A DNA stretch of 64,000 nucleotides. Source: Actinomycetota bacterium. GTDB taxonomy: Bacteria > Actinomycetota > Aquicultoria > Subteraquimicrobiales > Subteraquimicrobiaceae. Positions 9,627 to 18,604 of this stretch are shown in pieces (within the stretch, counting starts at the first letter, position 1; the number at the start of each line of letters is the position of its first letter). The DNA lies in assembly GCA_030018275.1 (NCBI GenBank), contig JASEGB010000006.1, positions 29,130 to 93,129 on the forward strand, written 5' to 3'. Made by a program: the position numbers and the translations under genes. Below the pieces are notes generated by a model. That model made no database searches and was not told the DNA's origin. It saw nothing but the letters and a program-made list of their open reading frames with translations.

Positions 9627-10937
9627 ATGGATTATCAAAAGGCCATCGATTATCTTGAATCCACGATCCATCTGGGCATCAACCCCGGTTTGCAAAGGAT
9701 TAAAGCCCTATGCAAAGAGCTGGGTGACCCTCACTTTTCTTATCCCACTATTCATATTACCGGCACCAATGGCAAGACTTCAGTAACGAAGATGATCGCC
9801 TCCATTCTTTCCGCCCATGGCCTTAAAACTGGCGCGTATATCTCCCCGCATCTATCCTCGTACACCGAGAGGATTTCCGTGGATGGGAGGAATATCGCCG
9901 AGGAGGAATTCGCCTCCGTCTTAACGGATATAGCTGGCACAATTGAAAAGGTTAATCTGAAATTTCATCCCGAAAGGCTCACCCACTTTGAGATCCTCAC
10001 GGCTCTGGCCTTCTTCTACTTCCACCACGAAAATATCGATTGCGGTGTTATCGAGGTTGGTATGGGAGGAAGGTGGGATGCCACGAACATTATTCCATCA
10101 AAGGTTGCCGTACTCATCAGTGTGGCTCTGGAGCACACAGACAGATTGGGGACCTCCATCCATCAAATCGCCACGGAAAAGGCGCAGATCATTAAGGATC
10201 AATGCAAAGCGGTTGTGGGCTCGTTGCCCCAAGATGCCTTTCAAGTCGTTGAGAAGAAATGCATTGAACAGGGAGCAAACATGAGGGTATTGGGAAGGGA
10301 TTTTTCACTGCTTTCCCGCGAGCTGCTCGTCGATGCACAAAAATTATCCATACAGGGGTTATATGATAACTATACGGACTTGAACCTTCCTTTATTTGGA
10401 AAGCATCAAGCTCAAAATGGAGCGATAGCCATGGTTGCCACCGAAAGTTTTTATGAAAAACCCCTTTCTCTTTCCAAGTTGAAGAAGGGATTTTCCAAGG
10501 TTGATTGCCCAGGTCGATTGGAGATAATGGCGAAACATCCCTTCGTGGTCTTAGATGGAGCCCATAACCCCGCTGCGGCAATAGAGCTTGCCCGGTCGCT
10601 TCAATCGGAGTTCGCCTTCGAGCGTTTGATTTTGGTGCTGGCTATTTTAAAGGATAAGGACATCGACGGGATTTTAAAAGGGTTGGTTGATATGGCTTCC
10701 TTTGTAATTTTATCTCAAAACCAGTCCTCTCGCTGTGCTCCAGCTCAGCTTCTTGAGGAAAAAATTTCCAACTATAGTAGCTGTTTCATACGCCAGCCAA
10801 ACCTCGGAGACGCCATAGAGCTCGCTTTGAAAATGGCGAAGCCCCAGGATCTTATATGCATCACCGGTTCGTTGTATACGGTTGGCGAAGCGAGAGAGCA
10901 TCTTTTACAAAGGCAAGAGATTATTCAATCCATGTGA
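9627..10937 (+). CDS. folC: Folylpolyglutamate synthase / dihydrofolate synthase
   Basis: FolC adds glutamate residues to folates and may also make dihydrofolate from dihydropteroate. The start is placed at ATG 9627 because GAGGGGTGGA precedes it and the product then opens MDYQKAIDYLES as usual; the frame extends back to GTG 9579. The 436-residue protein has the Mur-ligase P-loop ITGTNGKTSVTKM (about residues 45-57), GVIEVGMGGRWDATN, LEHTDRLG, and the C-terminal DGAHNPAA. It sits directly after valS, a common pairing. Confidence 0.95.
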   Translation: MDYQKAIDYLESTIHLGINPGLQRIKALCKELGDPHFSYPTIHITGTNGKTSVTKMIASILSAHGLKTGAYISPHLSSYTERISVDGRNIAEEEFASVLTDIAGTIEKVNLKFHPERLTHFEILTALAFFYFHHENIDCGVIEVGMGGRWDATNIIPSKVAVLISVALEHTDRLGTSIHQIATEKAQIIKDQCKAVVGSLPQDAFQVVEKKCIEQGANMRVLGRDFSLLSRELLVDAQKLSIQGLYDNYTDLNLPLFGKHQAQNGAIAMVATESFYEKPLSLSKLKKGFSKVDCPGRLEIMAKHPFVVLDGAHNPAAAIELARSLQSEFAFERLILVLAILKDKDIDGILKGLVDMASFVILSQNQSSRCAPAQLLEEKISNYSSCFIRQPNLGDAIELALKMAKPQDLICITGSLYTVGEAREHLLQRQEIIQSM

Positions 10938-10985
10938 TCGTCGACTGAAAAGAGAATCGTGACTCAAGAGGTCAAGGAGTGAGCG

Positions 10986-11426
10986 ATGGATTTATTCGCG
11001 GTCTTTTCAGATTTTCTTGGTTCACCAATATTTCGTTTGCTCGCCAACCTCTTCTTCTTGTTTTTGATGATGCTCTGGGTGAGTTTGGTCTATTGGACCT
11101 ATAGGGATGCCAAAAAGAGGGGCGCCTTTGCCTTTTATTGGGCGGTTGTAGTCCTATTTTTCAACGTATTCGGGTGGATTATCTACCTCATCGTGAGACC
11201 CCCTGAATTTCTTGACGAGGTCAAGGACAGGGAACTGGATATAAAGACGAAGGAAGCCCTTCTGGGCACAACTAGCACCGTGTGCCCCGCTTGTTTTAAG
11301 CCCATAGAAGGTGATTTTCTGATCTGTCCTTACTGCATGAAGAAACTCAAGAAGCCCTGTCCCTCTTGCGGTCGTCCGCTCAAAATGGGCTGGACCGTGT
11401 GTCCATATTGTAGAACATCACTCTAG
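10986..11426 (+). CDS. Membrane protein with double zinc ribbon
   Basis: This 146-residue protein has two predicted transmembrane helices (about residues 18-38 and 49-70), then a short cytosolic linker and two zinc-ribbon-like units. The first pairs CPAC with CPYC and the second CPSC with CPYC (residues about 98-146). The domain pattern occurs in many bacteria, often beside ndk or folC, and its function is not known. The start is ATG with GGAGTGAG just upstream. It probably belongs to the folC-ndk neighbourhood by context only. Confidence 0.8.
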   Translation: MDLFAVFSDFLGSPIFRLLANLFFLFLMMLWVSLVYWTYRDAKKRGAFAFYWAVVVLFFNVFGWIIYLIVRPPEFLDEVKDRELDIKTKEALLGTTSTVCPACFKPIEGDFLICPYCMKKLKKPCPSCGRPLKMGWTVCPYCRTSL

Positions 11427-11432
11427 ATGAGG

Positions 11433-11497
11433 ATAATTTGGTAATTTGGTAACTTGGTTGGTAATACCCATTAACTCAATAACCCAGTAACCAAATA
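11433..11497 (+). repeat. GGTAATTTGGTAACTTGGT-type imperfect repeat
   Basis: A short-period repeat of GGTAATTTGGTAACTTGG words is followed by its own inverse (CCCAGTAACCAAAT), so the spacer before ndk can fold into an imperfect hairpin. It ends just before the strong ndk ribosome site AGGAGGGGGGAGG. Confidence 0.65.
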
Positions 11498-11512
11498 GGA
11501 GGGGGGAGGTTT

Positions 11513-11941
11513 TTGCAGAAAACATTGGTGATGATCAAACCCGATGGTGTCAGAAGGAAACTCATTGGCGAAATTATCGGACGTTTTGAGGCGAGAGGGC
11601 TCAATATACATGGCTTAAAGCTCATTCACCTTTCTAGGAAGAAGGCGGAGGAACTTTACTCTATCCATAGGGGAAAACCCTTCTTTGGGACGCTGGTAGA
11701 TTTCGTGATTTCGGGTCCGGTGGTGGTCATGGTCTTAAGTGGGCCACGAGCCATTGAGGTTGTGAGAACGATGATGGGGGCAACCGATCCCATCAAATCT
11801 CAGCCGGGAACCATACGCGGTGACTTCGCTTTGGAGATAACGGAGAACATCATCCATGCAGCGGACTCCGAGGAAAGAGCCGAATTTGAGATATCACTTT
11901 TTTTCAATGAGGAAGAACTTGTACAATCCCAATGTTGTTAA
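11513..11941 (+). CDS. ndk: Nucleoside diphosphate kinase
   Basis: Ndk moves the terminal phosphate between nucleoside tri- and diphosphates through a phosphohistidine. The 142-residue product has the opening KTLVMIKPDGVRR, the ATDP motif, the TIRGDFA segment, and the active histidine in NIIHAADSEERAEFEI. The active-site motif is HAADS rather than the usual HGSDS, a mild variation. The start is TTG with an unusually strong ribosome site. It precedes the Hdr-like cluster by about 190 bp. Confidence 0.96.
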   Translation: MQKTLVMIKPDGVRRKLIGEIIGRFEARGLNIHGLKLIHLSRKKAEELYSIHRGKPFFGTLVDFVISGPVVVMVLSGPRAIEVVRTMMGATDPIKSQPGTIRGDFALEITENIIHAADSEERAEFEISLFFNEEELVQSQCC

Positions 11942-12133
11942 AATTCTCCACCCGCTCGCTCTTCTTTTTAACCTTATGTCAAACGAAAGGAGCAGTTCAC
12001 CAAGAAGTTCTTTCACAAGGATTTAGAAAGTTTTATTCTTAAATGCCAACGATTTCTTTTTCACTTTAATTTTTTCATTAATAATGGCGATGCTCAAAAA
12101 ATCAAATTTACAGGAAAGAATAGAGGTGAACCG

Positions 12134-12663
12134 ATGCTTAGTAAAAGCACCGAAGCCTATATAAGTTTCGGTGAACTCGATCCCCAGTTTAAATACGAAA
12201 TTTCGAGGCTACCAGGTGGAGAGAATATAAAGTATTGCTTTGCTTGTGGTACGTGTAGTGCTGGATGTCCGGTGAGAGAGATAGATGAGAAATATAATCC
12301 GAGAGGATAATAAGAATGGCGCTTCTCGGTATCAAAGATCGCGTTTTATCCAGCGACTTAATTTGGCTCTGCTCCACCTGTTATACCTGCCATGAGCGTT
12401 GTCCTCAGGGTGTGAAAATAACGGAGGTAATGAACGTCCTGAAAAATATGGCTGTAAGGGAAGGATACATCCACCCATCCTTCACCCGGCAGGTCGAACT
12501 CATCGCTGCACATGGAAGGCTTTATGAGATGGACGAGTTTGATAACAAAAAGCGCGAGAGGGTGGGCTTGCCTCCCGTGGCCACAAAATGTCCCGAGGCC
12601 AGCGAGATATTCAATATTACTAGAATACTCAAAGTCGTCAGCAAATCCAAGTCCAAGGAGTAA
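12134..12663 (+). pseudogene. hdrC: HdrC-like iron-sulfur protein, frameshifted
   Basis: HdrC is the small two-[4Fe-4S] subunit that carries electrons to HdrB in heterodisulfide reductase-like complexes. The first piece (ATG 12134, ribosome site AGAGGTGA) carries the first cluster motif CFACGTCSAGCP and stops at 12308-12310 after DEKYNPRG. The second piece (from about 12316) resumes as MALLGIKDRVLSSD and carries the second cluster CSTCYTCHERCP. The frames differ by two, so one lost base in the CCGAGAGGATAATAAGA stretch explains the break; restoring it yields the family sequence NPRRIIRM. Either a true pseudogene or a sequence error is possible. The neighbours are also damaged. Confidence 0.85.
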
Positions 12664-12666
12664 AAA

Positions 12667-13571
12667 TTGAAGGTGAGAGCGATGAAATATGCTTTATTCT
12701 TGGGGTGTACAGTACCGGCAAGGGCCAGAAACTATGAACTCTCCACAAGGAAAGTTGCACAAGCACTGGGGATAGAGTTTGCGGATATAATGGGCTTTTC
12801 CTGCTGTGGATTTCCCGTAAAATCCGTGGATATCGAAACCACCATGCTTCTGGCGGCCAGAAATTTAAGTTTGGCGGAGGAGAAAAATCTCAATATATGC
12901 ACAATATGTAGCGCTTGTACATCTATCCTCACCGAGGCCAATAAAGAGCTCAAGGAGAATGGTGAGTTAAAGGAGAAAGTGAATAGAAATTGGCCAAAAT
13001 AAAGAGGAAGTACAGGGATAGTGTTGAGGTCAAACATTTTGCGAGAATCCTTTACGAGGATATTGGTATCGAGCAGATAAAGAGTAGCGTCAAGAAAAAC
13101 CTTAAAAGCATCAAATTTGCTCCCCACTATGGCTGCCATTATTTAAAACCCTCGGAAATCTACGGGAATTTCGATGACCCAGAGAATCCCAAATCGTTAG
13201 ATGAATTAATCAAGGTCACTGGGGCGGAGGTCATCGATTACGAGGATAAAAAGCTTTGTTGTGGCGGAGCCATTCTGGGTGTGGACGAAGATATTTCTCT
13301 AACCATGGCCAAGAAAAAATTGGATCATGTAAGCGATCGAGGTGCCGATGCAATCAGTCTCATCTGCCCATTTTGCAGCATAATGTATGACGACAACCAA
13401 AGAAAGATCGAATCACAATTCGGGGTCTCTTACAATTTGCCCGTGCTTTACTATCCTCAGGTTTTGGGCCTAGCCCTTGGTTTTGACTCTAATGAATTGG
13501 GATTGCAAATGAATCGGGTTAAAGCCACTGAAATCATCAATAAACTACAAAAGGGGAAGACCGAATCGTGA
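12667..13571 (+). pseudogene. hdrB: HdrB-like subunit, frameshifted
   Basis: HdrB carries two cysteine-rich CCG domains that bind the catalytic iron-sulfur clusters. The 5' piece (12667-13002) has LGCTVPARARNYE, the CCG motif FSCCGFPV and CTICSACTSIL, then ends with NRNWPK. The 3' piece (from about 12990) continues with the second domain: APHYGCHYLKPSE, KLCCGGAILG and CPFCSIMYD. The frames differ by two, so a single base missing near the GAATAGAAATTGGCC stretch accounts for the break; family members read on as LAKI at this point. This is the second frameshift in adjacent genes. Confidence 0.85.
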
Positions 13572-14219
13572 ACAACAATAAAAAATTGGTGAACCCCAGG
13601 ATAGGAGTATATGTATGCCACTGTGGTTTGAATATCGCCGGTGTCGTCGATGTCGCCGCCGTTCGCGACTACGCAAAAACATTACCGGGAGTCGTGGTCG
13701 CTCGAGATAACAGGTATACCTGTAGTGAGGTGGGGCAAAGAGTCATAGCCGAGGACATAAAACGGCATAAACTCGAGGGAGTGGTCGTAGCTTCTTGTAC
13801 CCCTAGGCTTCATGAGTCAACCTTCCAACGAGTTTTAAGGGAGAATGGTCTGAATCCATACCTCTTGGAGATGGCGAACATCCGCGATCAATGCTCCTGG
13901 GTTCACTATGATGAGCCTGAAAAGGCGCCCCCTGTTCATCATGAGGAGTTTGCAGAACGGCGCTGATGGAGTCCTTGTTTCGGGATGCCACCCCGGTGAT
14001 TGCCATTACATCAGCGGAAATTATATCGCCAGGAGGAGATTCGCCATCCTCAAAAATCTCCTAGAATATGTGGGTATTGAACCGGGGAGAGTGCAGTTCT
14101 CATGGGTCTCCGCCTCTGAAGGTGAAAAGTTCGCCAGGGTTGCCGAGGATGTGGTGGAGCAGGTTAAAGCTTTGGGTCCGGCAAAGAGACTGGTGAAGAG
14201 GAAAGCCGACCCCCATTAG
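13568..14219 (+). pseudogene. HdrA N-terminus joined by deletion to MvhD-like C-terminus
   Basis: The first ~117 codons match the start of HdrA, the FAD-containing electron-bifurcating subunit (IGVYVCHCGLNIAGVVD, VVASCTPRLHESTF, ANIRDQCSWVH). After DEPEKA at about 13927 the match stops and, in a different frame from 13929, the sequence becomes the end of an MvhD/FlxD-like delta subunit (PLFIMRSLQNGADGVLVSGC, CHPGDCHY, then YVGIEPGRVQFSWVSASEGEKF). The FAD and ferredoxin parts of HdrA and the start of MvhD are gone. The junction lies in a GGCGCCCCCTG tract. The product cannot be a working HdrA. Confidence 0.85.
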
Positions 14220-14250
14220 TTTTAAAAATTCTCGAAAGGCGTGTATATCC

Positions 14251-15201
14251 ATGCAAAAAAGGGAGAAATTGCTAAAAGAAGAGGTTAAAAAGTTACTCAG
14301 TGGGAAGCAAGTCGAGCTGGTAATTGGCTATGAGAAGGGCACCCTTGCCCTTCGAACGACCCCTTGCTTCCTTGCCAGTGTGGATGATGTCGACAGACTC
14401 GTTTGGAATGAGTTCTGTGAAAACAATCTTGCCAAGTATCTGCCCGGAAGAAAGGAAAAGGTAGCCATCGTTGCCAAAGGATGCGATGTTCGTTCAATCG
14501 TGGGCTTGATTCAAGAGGGGCAGATTACCAGAGAGCAGAGATTTATAATCGGTATCCCCTGCGAGGGGATGATCGATGGGAGAAAAATTGAATCCAGGTT
14601 GGGCGAAAAGGAGATATTGGAAGCCACCTGTGAAAATGGGGAAATTCTTCTCCGCGGGGAGGATTTCCAAGAAATATTGAAGAAAGGCGATTTTCTCTAT
14701 GATTCCTGTAAAGTTTGTAAATACAGAAACCCCATTGTTTTCGATCTGTTGATCGGAGATAGGGTGCCGGAGTTGGAGAAAATCGATGAGTATGCTGAAG
14801 TTAGGAAATTCGAAGCCGAATCTCCCGATGAGCGATGGCTCTATTTTCAGAAGGAAATCAGCGAGTGTATCAGGTGTTATGCTTGCAGGAGCGCTTGCCC
14901 CTTGTGCTATTGCGAGCAGTGTTTTGTCGATCAATCTCAACCCAGGTGGATCGGCATTACGGACAATCCCTCCGATGTTGGGATTTTCCATCTCTTCAGA
15001 GTATTCCATGTGGCTGGACGTTGTGTCGATTGTGGGGCATGCAGCAGGGCTTGTCCCATGAATATCGATCACCGGTGGTTGCTCAAGAAAATGGAAAAGG
15101 ATGTAAAGGAGCTCTTTGGTTACGAAGCGGGTCTTAGCGTGGAGGAGGTACCACCTCTGGCGACCTTTAAGGAGGAAGATCCACAAGATTTCATAAAATA
15201 A
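14251..15201 (+). CDS. FlxC/FrhB-like 4Fe-4S protein of an Hdr-associated module
   Basis: This 316-residue frame is intact. Its first part has GCDVRSIVGLIQEGQI, as in F420 hydrogenase beta-like and Flx-type subunits, then CKVCKYRNP near residue 155. The C-terminal part has two cluster sites: CIRCYACRSACPLCYCEQC (about 205-225) and CVDCGACSRACP (about 260-272). In Hdr-Flx clusters such proteins relay electrons between an NAD(P)H-oxidising flavoprotein and HdrABC. Its partners on both sides are broken here, so it may be orphaned despite the open frame. The function is inferred from family and position. Confidence 0.7.
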   Translation: MQKREKLLKEEVKKLLSGKQVELVIGYEKGTLALRTTPCFLASVDDVDRLVWNEFCENNLAKYLPGRKEKVAIVAKGCDVRSIVGLIQEGQITREQRFIIGIPCEGMIDGRKIESRLGEKEILEATCENGEILLRGEDFQEILKKGDFLYDSCKVCKYRNPIVFDLLIGDRVPELEKIDEYAEVRKFEAESPDERWLYFQKEISECIRCYACRSACPLCYCEQCFVDQSQPRWIGITDNPSDVGIFHLFRVFHVAGRCVDCGACSRACPMNIDHRWLLKKMEKDVKELFGYEAGLSVEEVPPLATFKEEDPQDFIK

Positions 15202-15222
15202 TCCGATTCAAAAAGGTGTACC

Positions 15223-15480
15223 GTGAGCGAAAAGGCGATCCAGAAAAATAAAATGGTAGATTTCTTAAATGAACTCCTCAAGGCTTATAAGGTATTCGCC
15301 CCCGTAAAGAGAGATCAAGATGTCCTTTTCGATGCCATTCAATCCGGTGGGGAGATGACCCTTGGTCATTTTAACTGTAAGATCCCTCCCAAGGAGATTT
15401 TCTTCCCGAGATCGGAGAAAATACTGGAATATGTTCAAGATGAGGAAGTCAAGGTGAGAGAGGTTCTCCCCCTCCCTTGA
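15223..15480 (+). pseudogene. Truncated AsrA/FlxB-like Fe-S subunit (N-terminal fragment)
   Basis: The 85-residue frame starts with GTG and resembles the N-terminus of anaerobic sulfite reductase A / hydrogenase beta-type Fe-S subunits: a LNELLKAYKVFAPVKRDQDVLF opening and later PPKEIFFPRSEKIL. Family members are about 330-350 residues and carry C-terminal ferredoxin clusters, which are absent. The frame stops after VREVLPLP and nothing related follows. The expected AsrB/FlxA flavoprotein is also missing. It is most likely a deletion remnant at the end of the decaying Hdr/Flx cluster. Confidence 0.7.
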
Positions 15481-15500
15481 ATGTCTAAGACAAACCTAAC

Positions 15501-15532
15501 TTGTTAATATCCATCTTAACCATGTGTAATAT
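15501..15532 (+). promoter_or_regulatory. Possible promoter of the gcvH-glcDFE cluster
   Basis: TTGTTA at 15501-15506 and TGTAAT at 15525-15530 are 18 bp apart. They lie just upstream of the strong AAGGAGGGG ribosome site of the GcvH-like gene. The match to the housekeeping promoter consensus is moderate, and the place, between a dead cluster and an intact one, is sensible. Confidence 0.35.
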
Positions 15533-15555
15533 ATTAAAAGCAAGGAGGGGTGGAG

Positions 15556-16011
15556 ATGATCGATATTAAAGGCTATCGGGTGGATGAAGAGCTTTACTAC
15601 ACGAGGGATCATGTCTGGGCTAAGGTTGAGGGTGAAAACGTAAGGGTAGGAGCCGACGATTATACGGGTAAGACAGCGGGGGAATTTACCTATGTAGATC
15701 TGCCCTTTGAGGGGGACGAGGTGGAACAGGGAGAAACCCTTGCAAAGGTGCAATCCAGTAAGTGGGTGGGGAAGTTAGCGGCTCCCGTGAGCGGCGAGAT
15801 TATTGAGGTAAATGAGGATCTCGACCGCGACGCCACCCTTTTAAATAAAGATCCCTATGGTAAGGGATGGGTAGCCGTAATTAAGGCCACAAATCTGGAA
15901 TCGGAATTAAGGAATTTGATCTCCGGAGATGCCGTGAAGGACTGGATGAGACTCGAAGCAGAGAAGGCAGAGAAAGAGGGCTACCGGGAAAAGGCGGAAC
16001 AAGCCGAGTAA
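15556..16011 (+). CDS. gcvH: GcvH-like lipoate-binding carrier protein
   Basis: GcvH-type proteins carry a lipoyl arm on one lysine. The start is placed at ATG 15556 after AAGGAGGGG (15542-15550). The 151-residue product has the H-protein fold signature: GYRVDEELYYTRDHVWAKVE, VGADDYTGKTAGEFTYVDLP, then AKVQSSKWVGKLAAPVSG, where the lysine of SSKW aligns with the lipoylated lysine of GcvH (ESVKA in classical proteins). No gcvT or gcvP is nearby. Instead it opens a cluster of GlcD/GlcF/GlcE-like genes followed by lipoate ligase and LipS/LipT-like genes. It may therefore be an LbpA-like carrier for a redox enzyme rather than part of glycine cleavage. Confidence 0.9.
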   Translation: MIDIKGYRVDEELYYTRDHVWAKVEGENVRVGADDYTGKTAGEFTYVDLPFEGDEVEQGETLAKVQSSKWVGKLAAPVSGEIIEVNEDLDRDATLLNKDPYGKGWVAVIKATNLESELRNLISGDAVKDWMRLEAEKAEKEGYREKAEQAE

Positions 16012-16026
16012 ACTGAGGGGTATCAA

Positions 16027-17499
16027 GTGTCACTTTATGAGGCTCTCTGTCAAATTGTGGGGAAAGATAACGTCTCTAGGAATGTGCTCGATCTCCTTTG
16101 TTATTCTCATGATTTGGCTCCCTTGCCCAAGGAGCTCCTCAAAGGTTTTGGGATGTTGAATCCGGAAGTCGTGGTTAGACCCAGGAGCACCTCGGAGGTC
16201 TCCAAAGTGGTTGAGTATGCAAATGGGAAAAATCTCCCCATCACTCCCTGGGGAGCGGCGACTTGGTCACTCGGCGGAGTCCTGCCCATTGAGGGAGGAA
16301 TAGTGCTCGATCTATCGGGTCTCGATGAAATTTACGAGTTTAGCCCGGGGGATGAATATGTACGAGTGGGAGCGGGACTCGTCTGGAAGAGATTGATGGA
16401 TTTCCTGGAAGCCAGAGGATTTGAAGTGGGCGTGCATCCCACGAGTGCCCCTTCGGCGACCATAGGTGGCTTCATCGCCACCGGAGGAGGTTCAGGTGTT
16501 GGTGTAACTCGATATGGTCCATTGGGAGACCAATTGCTCTCCCTAAAAGTGGTTCTGGCTGATGGCCGGATCATCGATACCGATCCATGGGATTCTTGGT
16601 TCTTCGTGGGAAGCGAAGGCACCCTCGGCGTAATCTGCGAGGTCGTACTGAAGATATATCCGAGGGGTGAAATGAAGCACCTAATGTATGGATTCGATGC
16701 TCTGGATCAGGGTCTGGACTTCCTACAGTTTTTGAACGGGATAAGACCCTATTTCTATTCCTTTTTGGATAAAGAATTCATAAGATTTTTAAATCAAAAG
16801 GGGAAAGACCTGCTGGAAAAAGAGATAACGGTGACGGTAACCCTCTCGGGAACTCCGGAAGAGATAGCCATGTATGAAAAAAAGATCGATGAAGCCTGCC
16901 AGGGTGAAAAATATCTTGAGCCTCTTGCGGTCGAAGAATGGGAGGAGAGGTTCAAAGTCGTCTTGAGCCTCAAGAGCTTGGGACCCACCCTTTTCTCTCA
17001 GGAGATACGAATCCCCATAAGATTCTTAGGTGATATCCTGGTTGAATTGAAAGAGCTCCTCAAGAACGAGAGATATCTCATTGAGGGGGTTGGAGGCGAT
17101 TTTGGCTCCATAAACCTCCTTCCCGTAATAATGACGGATGAGAGGAAGGAGAGTGAGTTTTTCAGGACATTCTCCCTTGCCTCCCATATCGCCGAGATCG
17201 GATACAAATATCACGGTTCTATTTACGGGATTGGGCTCTACAACACTTCCTATTTGCCTAGAATACATGGGCGTTCTCTGAATGTTATGCGAGACATAAA
17301 GCATGCCTTTGATCCCAAGCGAATCCTCAACCCCTCTAAGACCACCCAAATGAGGATCCCAGCTTTTCTCTTTAACGCCGTTCCCAAGGTGATGGGCTCA
17401 GCTCCGAGACTCGTCTCAGCTTTTCTCAAGGTGGTCAATCTTCTTCCCAAGAGTCTGATCCGAACGGGCTTAAGACTCATGGGAGGGAAATTGAGATGA
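16027..17499 (+). CDS. FAD-linked oxidase, GlcD/lactate dehydrogenase-like
   Basis: Proteins of this family oxidise 2-hydroxy acids with a bound FAD. The 490-residue product has a PCMH-type FAD domain (PRSTSEVSKVVEYANGK, PSAPSATIGGFIATGGGSGVG, GPLGDQLLSLKVVLADGRI at about residues 150-185) and a C-terminal cap ending with FDPKRILNPSKT, the usual GlcD close. It starts with GTG after GAGGGG, 15 bp behind the GcvH-like gene. Its stop overlaps the Fe-S gene by 4 bp (ATGA). The substrate cannot be read from the sequence: glycolate, lactate or another hydroxy acid is possible. Confidence 0.9.
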   Translation: MSLYEALCQIVGKDNVSRNVLDLLCYSHDLAPLPKELLKGFGMLNPEVVVRPRSTSEVSKVVEYANGKNLPITPWGAATWSLGGVLPIEGGIVLDLSGLDEIYEFSPGDEYVRVGAGLVWKRLMDFLEARGFEVGVHPTSAPSATIGGFIATGGGSGVGVTRYGPLGDQLLSLKVVLADGRIIDTDPWDSWFFVGSEGTLGVICEVVLKIYPRGEMKHLMYGFDALDQGLDFLQFLNGIRPYFYSFLDKEFIRFLNQKGKDLLEKEITVTVTLSGTPEEIAMYEKKIDEACQGEKYLEPLAVEEWEERFKVVLSLKSLGPTLFSQEIRIPIRFLGDILVELKELLKNERYLIEGVGGDFGSINLLPVIMTDERKESEFFRTFSLASHIAEIGYKYHGSIYGIGLYNTSYLPRIHGRSLNVMRDIKHAFDPKRILNPSKTTQMRIPAFLFNAVPKVMGSAPRLVSAFLKVVNLLPKSLIRTGLRLMGGKLR

Positions 17500-18602
17500 G
17501 AGAGCGTTTGGTTGAGGATGCCTACACCTGCGCCAGTTGTGGGTTCTGCCGCTTTGGTTGCCCCGTGTACAAGGAGATCGGCTTCGAAAGCGCCACGGCT
17601 CGTGGCAAGATGTATCTCTTGAAGAGGGTTCTTGAAGGGGAATTGGGCTACACCGAAAGAGTAGTGGATTCATTTTATATGTGTGCTCAGTGCCAGAATT
17701 GTAAGCAACTTTGCCCAACGGGCATAGACTTTGGGGAAGATATAGCCATCCTTAAGGAGATGTTCATTCGGGAAGGCAAGCTACCTTTCTACCTCTTTCC
17801 ATTGAGAGATAACGTAATTGAGAAGGGTAACCCCTTTGGGAGGGATGTTGAGGAAAGGGGAGAGTGGTTACCGGGTAAATATCGGACTCCTAAATCCAGC
17901 GAATACCTTTATTTCGCGGGTTGCTCCGCTTCTTATGCATCCACGAGGATCGCCAAGTCCATCGTTAAAATTCTGGATCAAATCGAATTCGATTTCACCG
18001 TTCTGGGCAAGGAGGAGTCCTGTTGTGGCAGTCCATTGGAGCGGATGGGAGAGACTGTAAGGGCTAGAGAGTTGATGGAAAAGAATGTGCAAAGGTTCAG
18101 GGAATTGGGGGTCAAAACGGTTATCGTCTCCTGTGCCGGGTGCTTAAAGACCCTCACACATTCCTATCCCAAGGACTTTAAAGTACTCCACGTCACCCAA
18201 TTATTCGATCAGTTGATGAGGGAAGGACGACTTGGGTTTGAAAAGGAGCTCGATAAAAAGGTCGTTTACTTCGATGGATGCGATATCGGGAGACACTGCG
18301 GCATCTATGAGGAGCCAAGGAATATTCTTCGCTCCATCCCTGGGGTGAAGCTCATCGATTACGAATACTCTCGTGAGGAAGCCCTCTGTTGTGGCGGACC
18401 CTTAGTCTCGAGTCACCCCGAGCTTGCACATAAGATCGCCTCCAGTCGAGCAAAAGAGGCCAAGGAACTTGGAGCGGAGATCATCGCCACCGCTTGCCCG
18501 ACGTGCATGGTTAATCTCAAGGAAGGAGCAAAACTGGCCCAGATTGAGATGGAGATCCAGGATATCCCCATGCTCCTTCCCAAATTTTTAAAGAGGGGAT
18601 AG
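17496..18602 (+). CDS. GlcF/HdrD-like Fe-S oxidoreductase with two CCG domains
   Basis: This 368-residue subunit is built like GlcF and LldE/HdrD-type proteins. Two N-terminal [4Fe-4S] sites, CASCGFCRFGCP (about residues 12-23) and CAQCQNCKQLCP (about 63-74), are followed by two cysteine-rich domains ending in EESCCGSPLERMG and EALCCGGPLVSSH. It would pass electrons from the FAD subunit to a membrane or soluble acceptor. It overlaps the FAD gene by 4 bp and is followed 2 bp later by the GlcE-like gene. The CCG domains are the same type as in HdrB, though this gene is intact while hdrB nearby is broken. Confidence 0.9.
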   Translation: MRERLVEDAYTCASCGFCRFGCPVYKEIGFESATARGKMYLLKRVLEGELGYTERVVDSFYMCAQCQNCKQLCPTGIDFGEDIAILKEMFIREGKLPFYLFPLRDNVIEKGNPFGRDVEERGEWLPGKYRTPKSSEYLYFAGCSASYASTRIAKSIVKILDQIEFDFTVLGKEESCCGSPLERMGETVRARELMEKNVQRFRELGVKTVIVSCAGCLKTLTHSYPKDFKVLHVTQLFDQLMREGRLGFEKELDKKVVYFDGCDIGRHCGIYEEPRNILRSIPGVKLIDYEYSREEALCCGGPLVSSHPELAHKIASSRAKEAKELGAEIIATACPTCMVNLKEGAKLAQIEMEIQDIPMLLPKFLKRG

Positions 18603-18604
18603 AT

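Noticed and set aside
12134..13571. Programmed frameshifting in hdrC and hdrB
   Set aside because: No slippery heptamer with a downstream structure is apparent and the neighbouring genes also carry deletions, so decay or sequence error is more likely.
15556..16011. Ordinary glycine cleavage H protein
   Set aside because: Not excluded, but no gcvT or gcvP lies nearby and the neighbours are oxidase and lipoate-assembly genes, so I do not call a glycine cleavage operon.
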